Assembly (NCBI GenBank): GCA_019425655.1
Contig: NQWY01025049.1
Span: 1-60,459 of the forward strand
From: Rhizophagus prolifer
Lineage: Eukaryota > Glomeromycota > Glomeromycetes > Glomerales > Glomeraceae
Reading direction: 5' to 3'
Length of the DNA: 60,459 bases
This document shows positions 1 to 7,430 of this stretch, one piece after another. The notes under the pieces were generated by a model. That model saw only the letters and a program-made list of their open reading frames with translations. It was not told where the DNA came from and did not search any database. The position numbers and the translations under genes are program-made. Numbering within the stretch: position 1 is the first letter of the stretch; the number at the start of each line of letters is the position of its first letter.

Positions 1-69
1 TTCTGAACGAAATAAAATGTAGTGAAGAATCTTAAGTTGTTGAGATTCTTGCTTTGTCAGAATGACAAA
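1..69. repeat. Dispersed GTCATTCTGA-type inverted repeat, cut by the window edge
   Basis: The segment starts with TTCTGAACGAAATAAAATG and ends with GATTCTT...CAGAATGACAAA, so its ends are inverted copies of each other (TTCTGA against TCAGAATGACA). Related GTCATT...AATGAC hairpins lie at 26843-26907 and 53093-53150. It is an intergenic element of unknown function; the left end lies outside the window. Confidence 0.5.
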
Positions 70-102
70 TATCTTTCATATTACAATAAGAATTTATTAA
101 AC

Positions 103-138
103 AAAATCCTCATCAAATTTAGCTTGATGAGGATTTTT
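103..138. terminator. Strong hairpin terminator downstream of azoR
   Basis: A perfect 14-bp stem (103-116 pairs with 124-137, core ATCCTCATCAA) with a 7-nt loop. The A-rich left flank and T-rich right flank let it stop transcription in either direction. It lies just after the stop codon of the minus-strand azoreductase and may also serve a plus-strand gene outside the window. Confidence 0.75.
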
Positions 139-159
139 ATTTCTAACAATTAATTAAAA

Positions 160-762
160 TTAAACAATCACAATACTCTCAATTCCTTTTTCTAAAGCTG
201 TTTCCTGCAGATGCGGAAGATTCAAACCTTCAGCCCGGAAAACGCTTACGTCTGTAACTCCGATAAAACCAAGAACACTTCTCAAATAAGGAACCACAAA
301 GTCATAAGACTGATAATCGCCCTCAGAGAAAATAGAGCCACTTGCCACTGCGATATAAGCTTTTTTGTTTTTAACCAGACCTTCAAAACCATTTTCAGAA
401 TACCGGAAAGTCATTCCGCCACGAGCAATATGGTCGATATACGCTTTTAAACCAGAAGGAATCCCGAAATTGTAAATCGGAACCGAAATCACAATAATAT
501 CCGAAGCCTGCAATTGCGCAATCGCATCGTCCGAACGTTTGACGGCTTCATTTTGTTCAGGAGTTCTGTTTTCTGCCGGAATAAACCAGGAATCGACCTG
601 TTGTTCTCCCAAATGTGGAAACGGAGTTTTCAATAAATCCAGAGTTGTGATCGAATGTTCCGGATAAGCTTCCTGTAATTTTTCTTCGATGGCATTTCCT
701 AAAGTTCTGCTTGCTGAATCTTTCGTTCTTGAGCTTGAAATAATGTGAAGTATATTTTTCAT
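160..762 (-). CDS. azoR: FMN-dependent NADH-azoreductase (flavodoxin-fold quinone reductase)
   Basis: The 200-residue protein has the typical length and order of the AzoR/NAD(P)H quinone reductase family. An N-terminal beta strand and SSSRTKDSASRTLG phosphate-binding loop (about residues 9-22) are followed by a VPIYNFGIPSGLKAYIDH segment around residue 95, which contacts FMN in this family. Such enzymes reduce quinones and azo compounds with NAD(P)H in the cytoplasm and protect against electrophile stress. The ATG start gives a full-length fold. The gene is divergent from an HxlR regulator, a common pairing in which the regulator senses quinones and controls the reductase. A strong hairpin follows the stop codon. 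The exact substrate cannot be told. Confidence 0.88.
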   Translation of the reverse strand: MKNILHIISSSRTKDSASRTLGNAIEEKLQEAYPEHSITTLDLLKTPFPHLGEQQVDSWFIPAENRTPEQNEAVKRSDDAIAQLQASDIIVISVPIYNFGIPSGLKAYIDHIARGGMTFRYSENGFEGLVKNKKAYIAVASGSIFSEGDYQSYDFVVPYLRSVLGFIGVTDVSVFRAEGLNLPHLQETALEKGIESIVIV

Positions 763-810
763 AAGTAAAATTCATTTTTTAATGATTAAAATTTCTTCAG
801 CAAAATTATG

Positions 811-818
811 TACATTTG
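811..818 (+). promoter_or_regulatory. Flavobacterial -7 promoter box (TACATTTG) of the HxlR gene
   Basis: TACATTTG matches the Bacteroidota -7 consensus TAnnTTTG exactly. It overlaps the upstream ATG at 808, which argues that translation starts at 889 and not at 808. No convincing -33 element was identified. Confidence 0.55.
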
Positions 819-841
819 CTTATCAAAAGTAAGTAGTGAAC

Positions 842-863
842 AAAAGGTTAGTAGTAACCTTTT
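842..863. promoter_or_regulatory. Palindromic operator between azoR and the HxlR gene
   Basis: A perfect palindrome with 9-bp arms (AAAAGGTTA and TAACCTTTT) around GTAG. It lies 24 bp downstream of the -7 box and 25 bp before the HxlR start codon. HxlR/YodB/QorR proteins bind dyads of about this size as dimers, so autoregulation is the simplest reading. Its first half is preceded by a second AGTAGT unit near 831. Confidence 0.6.
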
Positions 864-888
864 TATTAGCAGTTTTAATTTTAATCTT

Positions 889-1272
889 ATGGAAAACGAA
901 GTAGAGGTTTATAAAGCTGGTTGTAAAATCACTTGTGGCGAAAATCTCGCGGCTGTTGAAGACGCATTATACGTGATTTCGGGGAAGTGGAAACTGAAAA
1001 TCATTATCGTTCTGCAGGAAATGGGAAATATCCGTTTCAACGAATTACAGAGATTAATTCCCGGAATTTCCGCAAGAGTTTTGTCTAATGAACTGAAAGA
1101 TTTGGAACTGAATGGGTTCGTGAAAAGAGTAGTGCACGCAGAAATGACGCCGGTTGTGGTAGAATATATTTCCACAGATTATAGCAGAACGCTGAAAAAT
1201 GTGATTATGTCACTTTCCGATTGGGGTAAAAATCATAAAAAAAACATTAGGGAAGATGTTTTTGAAAAATAA
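889..1272 (+). CDS. HxlR-family winged-helix transcriptional regulator
   Basis: The 127-residue protein carries the HxlR/MarR-like winged helix: ALYVISGKWKLKIIIVL, then IRFNELQRLIPGISARVLSNELKDLE (recognition helix), then the wing and dimer helix. Two cysteines near the N-terminus (GCKITCGEN) sit where YodB/HypR-type regulators sense quinones or disulfide stress. The upstream ATG at 808 overlaps the promoter box, so I take the ATG at 889, which also gives the usual family length. It is divergent from the azoreductase and preceded by a 22-bp palindrome, so it probably represses itself and azoR. Confidence 0.88.
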   Translation: MENEVEVYKAGCKITCGENLAAVEDALYVISGKWKLKIIIVLQEMGNIRFNELQRLIPGISARVLSNELKDLELNGFVKRVVHAEMTPVVVEYISTDYSRTLKNVIMSLSDWGKNHKKNIREDVFEK

Positions 1273-1381
1273 TTATCAATAAGAGTGGGCTTTAGCCAAA
1301 ATTTAAACTCACGCAGATTAAGCAAATCAGTCGGAAAAAAATCTGCGTAATCAGCTCAATCTGCGAGAGAATTTTTTATAC

Positions 1382-2296
1382 TTAATTAAACGACTTCCGG
1401 AACTCCAAAGGAGAAATATCGGTCTTAGCTTTAAACAGTTTGCTAAAAGACTGCGAATGCTCAAATCCCAGTTCGTAAGCAATTTCACTCACGGAAAGTT
1501 CCGTTGTAGAAAGTTTTTCCTTAGCTTTTTCGATTAGTTTTTCGTGGATGTGTTGTTGCGTGGTTTGTCCGGTCAGGGATTTCAAAAGACTTCCTAAATA
1601 ATTAGTGGAAATATTTAGTGATTCAGCAACATAATTCGCTGTTGGCAAACCTTTATTGATGACTTCGTTTTTGAAATAATCTTCCAGAATATGTTCCAAT
1701 TTATCCAAAATCTGATGATTGCTCTTTTTTCTGGTGATGAATTGTCTTTGGTAAAATCGTTCGCAGTAATTCAGAATCACTTCAATTTGAGAAATGATGA
1801 TATTCTGTGTGAATTCATCAATTCCTGACTGATATTCGCGTTCGATGCCTTTGAAAAGTCCAATCAACGTTTCTTCTTCTTTTTCAGAAAGAAACAACGC
1901 TTCATTCACATCATAACCGAAGAATTTATAATTGTGAATGGTCTTTGCCAAAGGGGTATTCCAGATAAAATCGGGATGAAAAGCTAAAAGAAATCCGGAC
2001 GGTTTCGTATCATATTTATCAATAATCATTTTTACCAATTGTCTCGGCGCAATAAAGCACATCAGACCACCGTCAAAATCATACTGGCTTTGTCCGTAAT
2101 GCAATTTTCCCTGGATATCACGCTTGAAACCCATAAAATACAATTCCTGAACCCAGCTGATTTCCGATTCCTCGATTTGATATTCCACCTGGCTGTAATC
2201 CACCAGACTAATCATTGGGTGTTGAGGTTGAGACAATCCGCAAATCCTGTGAAATTCGGCAACGGAGTCAATCGTATATAATTTTCTGTTACTCAT
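1382..2296 (-). CDS. AraC-family transcriptional regulator
   Basis: The protein has 304 residues. The N-terminal part (about 20-180) has no recognisable catalytic motif and looks like the cupin-type sensing region of AraC proteins. The C-terminal part (about 200-304) is the double helix-turn-helix, with LPTANYVAESLNISTNYLGSL and the family signature ELGFEHSQSFSKLFKAKTDISPLEFR. It follows an SDR gene on the same strand with a 49-bp gap, and this AraC/SDR pairing recurs widely in flavobacteria. It probably controls that SDR, though no operator is evident. Confidence 0.88.
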   Translation of the reverse strand: MSNRKLYTIDSVAEFHRICGLSQPQHPMISLVDYSQVEYQIEESEISWVQELYFMGFKRDIQGKLHYGQSQYDFDGGLMCFIAPRQLVKMIIDKYDTKPSGFLLAFHPDFIWNTPLAKTIHNYKFFGYDVNEALFLSEKEEETLIGLFKGIEREYQSGIDEFTQNIIISQIEVILNYCERFYQRQFITRKKSNHQILDKLEHILEDYFKNEVINKGLPTANYVAESLNISTNYLGSLLKSLTGQTTQQHIHEKLIEKAKEKLSTTELSVSEIAYELGFEHSQSFSKLFKAKTDISPLEFRKSFN

Positions 2297-2345
2297 AACC
2301 TAATAAGATTAAAGGCAACAATCCGGAGACTGCTGCCTTACAAAG

Positions 2346-3185
2346 TTAGTAATCTGTTGAAATACTTAATGTTTTGAAATCAGAAATTTCATTTTGAAGT
2401 GTGCTTAACTTACTAGTTGCCATTTGAAAAGCGTCGGAACCTAAAACCAAATGAACAGGTGGATTTTCCATTGTTGCCAATTCTATCAATGCCACAGCTG
2501 CTTTTTCCGGGTCACCAGGCTGATTGCCGTTGATGTCCTGCTCGTGCGTTTTTTGAATTTTTCTGGCCGTTGCATAAGCATCAATTTCATTTTCAGGTGT
2601 GCGAAGAGAACTGCCGGTTAAAAAGTCAGTTCTGAAATAACCGGGATAAACAACGGTTGCATTCACTCCAAATTCTTTCGCTTCCGCAGCCAAAGCTTCC
2701 GTGAAACCGACAACGGCAAACTTGGTAGCGCAATAGATTCCCCAACCGGGAAAATCTCCTGAAAGTCCGCCAATTGATGCAATGTTGATAACGAGACCAT
2801 TTTTCTGTGCTCTGAGGTAAGGCATTGATTTTCTGATGATATTCAAAGAACCAAAGACATTGGTGTCAAAATTCTGACGGCTTTCTTTATCGGTTAATTC
2901 TTCTAGAGTTCCCAATTGTCCGTAACCCGCATTATTTACGATAACACCCAATTGTCCGAATTTATCAACTGTTTTAGAAATCGCTTCCGAGACCGAATTT
3001 TCATTAACCAAATCCACTTCCAATGGAAGAAAATCAGAGTTTTCTGCGCTGATGACTTTCTGTAATTCAGAAACATTTCTTGAAGTTGCCGCTACGGAAT
3101 AACCTTCATTTAATAATTTTTTTACTAATGTCAGACCTAAACCTTTTGATGCACCTGTCACGAACCATACTTTTTTTGTACTCAT
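2346..3185 (-). CDS. Short-chain dehydrogenase/reductase (classical SDR)
   Basis: The 279-residue protein has the cofactor loop TGASKGLG (residues 10-17), the structural NNAGYGQ motif near residue 87, a catalytic serine in NIASIGG and the YCATK catalytic Tyr-xxx-Lys near residue 150. R at the end of the second strand (SRNVSEL) suggests NADP(H). The C-terminal extension to 279 residues resembles flavobacterial SDRs annotated only as oxidoreductase. The substrate is unknown. It is the first gene of a pair with the AraC regulator. Confidence 0.88.
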   Translation of the reverse strand: MSTKKVWFVTGASKGLGLTLVKKLLNEGYSVAATSRNVSELQKVISAENSDFLPLEVDLVNENSVSEAISKTVDKFGQLGVIVNNAGYGQLGTLEELTDKESRQNFDTNVFGSLNIIRKSMPYLRAQKNGLVINIASIGGLSGDFPGWGIYCATKFAVVGFTEALAAEAKEFGVNATVVYPGYFRTDFLTGSSLRTPENEIDAYATARKIQKTHEQDINGNQPGDPEKAAVALIELATMENPPVHLVLGSDAFQMATSKLSTLQNEISDFKTLSISTDY

Positions 3186-3298
3186 TTTGATTGTTTTTAA
3201 GGGGTTAATTATTTACAGGACAAAGTTGAAAAATGATGAACGGAACGGTGTGACCAAATCAAAGATTGTTGTAGCCAAAACTACGATGAAGGATTTTT

Positions 3299-3377
3299 GG
3301 GCGCCTTTTCCGTCTTCCACTCCCGCTTTTTTGCTCCACTTCGTTCCGCAAAAAGAGCTCCGTTCAAGCCGGGGCGC
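3299..3377. repeat. Dispersed hairpin repeat, GGGCGCC...GGGGCGC type (copy 1)
   Basis: This sits in the 309-bp gap between two divergent SDR genes. It begins GGGCGCC, has a central stem GCTTTTTTGC/GCAAAAAGAGC, and ends AAGCCGGGGCGC. A second copy with the same order of blocks is at 43138-43216, and more distant relatives are at 37891-38024 and 52949-53054. A 66-codon reading frame across it is not a gene. Confidence 0.65.
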
Positions 3378-3494
3378 AATTGTATGACGTTCATATTTTG
3401 CGCATAACTTTTGTTAATTCTCAAAACAAAATAAAAATCTAAATTTACCACAGACGCAAATCATCGTTTATTAATATCAAAAATCACTTACTAA

Positions 3495-4376
3495 ATGAAT
3501 CTATATACACAACCAATGTTGCGCGAAGATGCGCTGAAAGATAAAGTAGCCGTTGTTACGGGTGGCGGAAGCGGTCTTGGAAAAGCAATGACCAAATATT
3601 TTCTGGAACTCGGAGCGAAAGTCGTTATCACTTCAAGAAACTTGGAAAAACTGCAGGGGACAGCAAAAGAACTGGAAGAACAAACTGGTGGAAAAGTGCT
3701 TTGTGTGGCTTGCGATGTCAGAAATTGGGAAGAAGTGGAAGCGATGAAAGAAGCGGCTTTAAAAGAATTCGGGAGAATCGATATTCTTTTAAACAACGCT
3801 GCCGGGAATTTCATATCGCCAACCGAAAGATTAACACATTCGGCTTTTGATTCAATTTTAGATATAGTTTTGAAAGGAACCAAGAACTGTACATTGTCTG
3901 TCGGAAAATATTGGATTGATAACAAAATTCCTGGAACAGTTCTTAACATTGTGACAACTTATGCCTGGACTGGCTCGGCTTATGTTGTTCCGTCGGCTTG
4001 TGCAAAGGCGGGCGTTCTAGCAATGACCAGAAGTCTGGCGGTGGAGTGGGCGAAATATGGGATCCGTTTTAATGCCATTGCGCCGGGACCATTTCCAACG
4101 AAAGGTGCCTGGGACAGATTATTACCTGGAGATTTGCAGGAAAAATTTGATATGCGCAAAAAAGTGCCGCTCAGAAGAGTAGGAGAGCATCAGGAATTGG
4201 CGAATCTGGCCGCTTATCTCGTTTCCGATTATTCTGCTTATATGAATGGTGAAGTGGTCACAATCGATGGTGGAGAATGGCTACAAGGTGCAGGAGAATT
4301 CAATATGTTGGAGGATATTCCTCAGGAAATGTGGGATGCTTTGGAAGCGATGATAAAAGCGAAAAAATCAAATTGA
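3495..4376 (+). CDS. DECR1-like SDR, probable 2,4-dienoyl-CoA reductase
   Basis: The 293-residue SDR begins with the cofactor loop TGGGSGLG (residues 22-29) and has NNAAGNF where classical SDRs have NNAG. The active-site stretch SAYVVPSACAKAGVLAM and the following RFNAIAPGPFPTKGA closely resemble mitochondrial 2,4-dienoyl-CoA reductase, where the catalytic Tyr and Lys are displaced relative to classical SDRs. Such enzymes reduce 2,4-dienoyl-CoA with NADPH during beta-oxidation of unsaturated fatty acids. It ends 9 bp before a Crp/Fnr gene, so the two may be co-transcribed. The function rests on recalled similarity. Confidence 0.8.
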   Translation: MNLYTQPMLREDALKDKVAVVTGGGSGLGKAMTKYFLELGAKVVITSRNLEKLQGTAKELEEQTGGKVLCVACDVRNWEEVEAMKEAALKEFGRIDILLNNAAGNFISPTERLTHSAFDSILDIVLKGTKNCTLSVGKYWIDNKIPGTVLNIVTTYAWTGSAYVVPSACAKAGVLAMTRSLAVEWAKYGIRFNAIAPGPFPTKGAWDRLLPGDLQEKFDMRKKVPLRRVGEHQELANLAAYLVSDYSAYMNGEVVTIDGGEWLQGAGEFNMLEDIPQEMWDALEAMIKAKKSN

Positions 4377-4385
4377 TAGTTAGTA

Positions 4386-5045
4386 ATGTCAGGCTCGGTT
4401 CTTAATACAGAATTTAATTCCTCTCCCGAATTGCTTGAAAAGCTCTATCAGTATGGAATAACCAAAACGTACCATGAAGGGGATATTATTTTAGATGAAA
4501 ATTCGTCTATCCGTTCGATTCCTATCGTGATGAAAGGCATGATGAAGGTTATTCGTACCGAAGAAGACGGGCGTGAAATTTTATTATACTATATCAAAGT
4601 CGGAGAAAGCTGCATTATGTCGTTCTTGGGAGGAATGCACAATGAAAAAAGCATTGTAAAAGCTGAAGTGGAAGAAGACACCGAGATTCTGTTTTTACCC
4701 ATAGATAAAGTTTCGCTTTTCATTAAAGAATATCCGGAATGGTTAGATTATATTTTCCGTCTTTACCATAAACGTTTCGAAGAATTGCTGGATATTATCA
4801 ACGCAATTGCCTTTAAAAAAGTGGACGAAAGATTGCTGAATCTGCTTCAGAAAAAATCAGAATTATCAAATTCGAGTACCATTATCATCACTCACGAACA
4901 GTTGGCAAACGAATTGGGAACAGCCAGAGTTGTTGTTTCCAGGTTACTGAAACAGCTGGAAGAAGAAGGAAAGCTGAAACTCGGTAGAAATAAAATTCAG
5001 CTTTATATTTTAAGTTATGTAACAAAAGTAGCGGTACAGAAATAG
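4386..5045 (+). CDS. Crp/Fnr-family transcriptional regulator
   Basis: The 219-residue protein has a cyclic-nucleotide-type beta barrel (about residues 20-130; EGDIILDENS, GREILLYYIKVGESC), a long dimer helix and a winged helix (about 155-210; HEQLANELGTARVVVSRLLKQLEEEG). Glycines and charged residues of the classic cAMP pocket are not obvious, and it lacks the cysteine cluster of true FNR, so the effector is unknown. It heads the sulfur cluster and is the obvious candidate regulator. Its 3' end (5015-5043) is nearly repeated at 5884-5912 in front of the persulfide-dioxygenase gene. Confidence 0.88.
   Translation: MSGSVLNTEFNSSPELLEKLYQYGITKTYHEGDIILDENSSIRSIPIVMKGMMKVIRTEEDGREILLYYIKVGESCIMSFLGGMHNEKSIVKAEVEEDTEILFLPIDKVSLFIKEYPEWLDYIFRLYHKRFEELLDIINAIAFKKVDERLLNLLQKKSELSNSSTIIITHEQLANELGTARVVVSRLLKQLEEEGKLKLGRNKIQLYILSYVTKVAVQK
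5015..5043 (+). repeat. 29-bp direct repeat flanking tauE (copy 1, inside the crp 3' end)
   Basis: TTATGTAACAAAAGTAGC is followed by 11 nearly matching bases; copy 2 is at 5884-5912. Copy 1 codes for the last residues of the Crp protein (YVTKVAVQK). The copies start 71 and 76 bp before the start codons of the next genes. The repeat could be a regulator site or a duplication left by insertion of the tauE segment. Confidence 0.6.
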
Positions 5046-5048
5046 TGG

Positions 5049-5094
5049 AATTTCCATTTTTGCTTTCAAATTAAAGGAAGTAAAAATGGAAATT
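5049..5094 (+). promoter_or_regulatory. Hairpin burying the tauE start codon
   Basis: A perfect 13-bp inverted repeat (AATTTCCATTTTT at 5049-5061, AAAAATGGAAATT at 5082-5094) with a 20-nt loop. The right arm contains the ATG of tauE at 5086 and is followed by a short T run. The stem would hide the start codon in the mRNA and might also weaken read-through from crp. Confidence 0.5.
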
Positions 5095-5877
5095 TTTGGT
5101 TATATCGCATCAGTTTTAATTGGTGTTTCTTTAGGATTAATTGGTGGCGGTGGAAGTATTCTTACCGTTCCCGTTCTCGTCTATCTTTTCGGGATAGATG
5201 CATTATTGGCTACAGAATATTCGCTTTTTATTGTAGGAATAAGCAGTGTGGCCGGTTCCATGGCGTATTTCAAAAAAAGATTGGTGAATCTTAAAATCGC
5301 CATAGTTTTTGGAATTCCGTCTGTAATTTCCATTTTTCTTACCCGCAACTATCTTTTGCCTCTCATTCCGGAGGAAGTTTTAAGAATCAACAATCTGATG
5401 ATTACCAAAGATATTTTTCTGCTGCTGATTTTTGCAGGATTAATGATGGTAGCTTCCTACAAAATGATCCGGAAAGATGTACAACAGCCGGATGAAAAGC
5501 AAGAAAATAAAAATAATACCCTTTTAGCAGCAGGAGAAGGCTCTGTTGTCGGAGTTTTAACAGGATTAGTCGGAGCAGGCGGTGGATTTATGATTATTCC
5601 GGCATTGGTTAATCTTCTGAAAACACCCATGAAAGTGGCGATCGGAACTTCGTTGGTTATCATTTCTTTAAATTCTCTGATCGGATTTTTTTCCTCAATT
5701 CAAAATGCAATTATTAATTGGAGATTTCTGTTATCCGTATCGGCAATCGCCGTTGTAGGAATCATAATAGGTTCGTATTTATCGAAAAAGATTGATGGGA
5801 AAAAGCTGAAGCCTGCATTCGGATGGTTTATTTTGGTTATGGGAATTTATATCATTATTAAAGAAATTTTTCTCTAA
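5086..5877 (+). CDS. TauE/SafE-family (TSUP) membrane transporter, probable sulfite exporter
   Basis: This 263-residue, very hydrophobic protein has about eight membrane segments. It shows the two repeated TSUP halves, each opening with a glycine-rich loop (IGVSLGLIGGGGSIL near residue 10 and VGVLTGLVGAGGGFMIIPAL near residue 160). TauE/SafE members export sulfite, sulfoacetate or related anions. It sits between a Crp/Fnr regulator and a persulfide-dioxygenase/rhodanese gene, so export of sulfite made by that enzyme is a reasonable inference. The start codon lies within a 13-bp hairpin. A 29-bp direct repeat brackets the gene, hinting that it was inserted as a unit. Confidence 0.87.
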   Translation: MEIFGYIASVLIGVSLGLIGGGGSILTVPVLVYLFGIDALLATEYSLFIVGISSVAGSMAYFKKRLVNLKIAIVFGIPSVISIFLTRNYLLPLIPEEVLRINNLMITKDIFLLLIFAGLMMVASYKMIRKDVQQPDEKQENKNNTLLAAGEGSVVGVLTGLVGAGGGFMIIPALVNLLKTPMKVAIGTSLVIISLNSLIGFFSSIQNAIINWRFLLSVSAIAVVGIIIGSYLSKKIDGKKLKPAFGWFILVMGIYIIIKEIFL

Positions 5878-5883
5878 AAATCC

Positions 5884-5912
5884 TTATGTAACAAAAGTAG
5901 CTGTGCAGGAAA
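5884..5912 (+). repeat. 29-bp direct repeat flanking tauE (copy 2)
   Basis: This copy matches 5015-5043 in the first 18 bases and then differs at a few positions. It still reads YVTKVAVQ in the frame of the downstream gene, and two of the early differences are silent codon changes (GCG/GCT, GTA/GTG). That suggests a relic of a crp 3' end, but a conserved regulator site would look similar. Confidence 0.6.
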
Positions 5913-5959
5913 TGCTAAAAGGAGAAATTTGTACTCAACAAAAACAAAATTTATTAAAA

Positions 5960-7381
5960 ATGAAAATAGAACAGATTTATACAGGATGTTTGGCTCAGGG
6001 AGCTTATTATATTGTTTCTGAGGGAGAGGCAGTTATAATTGATCCTTTAAGAGAAACAAAACCTTACCTGGACCGTTTGGAAAAAGATAAAGTGACGCTT
6101 AAATATATCTTTGAAACCCATTTTCATGCGGACTTTGTGAGTGGTCATTTAGATTTAAGCCAAAAAACGGGAGCCCCTATTGTCTATGGACCCACTGCAA
6201 CCCCTGAATTTGAAGCGATTATCGCCGAAGACAATCAGGTTTTTGAGATAGGAAAAATTAAAATTAAAGTGCTGCATACCCCGGGACACACGCTGGAAAG
6301 TTCTTCTTTTTTGTTAATGGATGAACACGGAAAAGAGGCAGCACTATTCAGCGGAGATACTTTGTTTCTTGGTGATGTTGGTCGTCCTGATTTAGCTCAA
6401 AAAGCTGCACATCTGACTCAGGAAGAATTAGCAGGATTGCTGTATGACAGCTTATATCAAAAGATTATGCCTTTAAATGATAATATTGTCGTTTATCCGG
6501 CTCATGGCGCAGGTTCGGCTTGTGGTAAAAATATGCAGAAAGAAACGGTAGACACGTTGGGAAATCAGAAAAGAACCAACTATGCCTTAAATCAAAAAGA
6601 TAAAGAAAGCTTTATAAAGGCTGTAACTGACGGACTTTTGCCACCTCCCGCTTATTTTGGGATGAATGTAGCGATGAATAAAAAAGGATATGAAAGTTTT
6701 GATGAGGTTTTATCTCATGGCTCGAAAGCATTATCTCCCGATGAATTTGAAGAAATAGCAGAGCTTTCCGGAGCCTTGATTCTTGATGTAAGAAGCAATA
6801 ATGAATTTGCAAAAGGTTTTATTCCGCAATCCGTTAATATAGGATTGAATGGAGATTTTGCACCGTGGATAGGAGCTTTGATTGCAGATGTACAACAGCC
6901 GATTGTATTGGTGACAAATGAAAATGAGGAAGAAGAAGCAATTACCAGACTGAGCAGAGTTGGATTTGATCATGTTTTAGGTTTCTTACAAGGTGGTTTT
7001 GAATCCTGGAAAGATAGCGGAAAAGAGGTGGATTCAATTCACAGGATTTCAGCAAAGCAGTTTGAAGATGAAATTAAGGACAAAGCAGTAAAAGTTATCG
7101 ATGTAAGAAAAGAAAGCGAATACAATGCAGAGCACATCGACGAGGCTTACAACAAACCTTTGGCATATATCAATGAATGGATCAGTCAGATTGATCCAGA
7201 AGAACATTTTTATCTGCACTGTGCAGGTGGATACAGAAGTATGATGGCAGGGAGTATTCTTCAGGCAAGAGGTTACCGGAATTTTACCGAAATTGAAGGA
7301 GGATTTAATGCAATTGCGCAAACCAATATTCCTAAAAGTGATTTTGTATGTCAGACTAAGGTTTTTCCCTATATTAGTTAA
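5960..7381 (+). CDS. MBL-fold persulfide dioxygenase fused to two rhodanese domains
   Basis: The 473-residue protein begins with a metallo-beta-lactamase domain (about 1-240) with the iron-binding motif THFHADFVSGH (residues 53-63), a HTPGHT block, SGDTLFLGDVGRPDL and YPAHGAGS, typical of ETHE1/BLH-type persulfide dioxygenases. Two rhodanese domains follow. The first (about 265-360) has no cysteine in its active loop (VTNENEEEEA) and is probably inactive. The second has the full loop HCAGGYRS. Such fusions oxidise glutathione or low-molecular-weight persulfide to sulfite and move sulfane sulfur to thiosulfate. The ATG at 5960 starts the domain cleanly; the upstream extension is a relic of the direct repeat. 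Confidence 0.88.
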   Translation: MKIEQIYTGCLAQGAYYIVSEGEAVIIDPLRETKPYLDRLEKDKVTLKYIFETHFHADFVSGHLDLSQKTGAPIVYGPTATPEFEAIIAEDNQVFEIGKIKIKVLHTPGHTLESSSFLLMDEHGKEAALFSGDTLFLGDVGRPDLAQKAAHLTQEELAGLLYDSLYQKIMPLNDNIVVYPAHGAGSACGKNMQKETVDTLGNQKRTNYALNQKDKESFIKAVTDGLLPPPAYFGMNVAMNKKGYESFDEVLSHGSKALSPDEFEEIAELSGALILDVRSNNEFAKGFIPQSVNIGLNGDFAPWIGALIADVQQPIVLVTNENEEEEAITRLSRVGFDHVLGFLQGGFESWKDSGKEVDSIHRISAKQFEDEIKDKAVKVIDVRKESEYNAEHIDEAYNKPLAYINEWISQIDPEEHFYLHCAGGYRSMMAGSILQARGYRNFTEIEGGFNAIAQTNIPKSDFVCQTKVFPYIS

Positions 7382-7430
7382 AATCTACGTGACTTATAAA
7401 ATATATTATTCATAAAAATAGAACGAAATA

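Noticed and set aside
1300-1381. Possible small RNA or CRISPR-like repeats in the AATCTGCGTAATCAG stretch
   Set aside because: The repeated AATCTGCG units are irregular with no fixed spacer; they match the dispersed intergenic motif also seen near 37838-37875.
3187-3387. Plus-strand 66-codon reading frame
   Set aside because: It runs through the dispersed hairpin repeat and the promoter region between two divergent SDR genes, with low-complexity residues and no family resemblance.
5903-5959. Upstream extension of the MBL-rhodanese gene
   Set aside because: It starts at a GTG inside the direct repeat and encodes a relic of the Crp end; the enzyme domain begins at the ATG at 5960.
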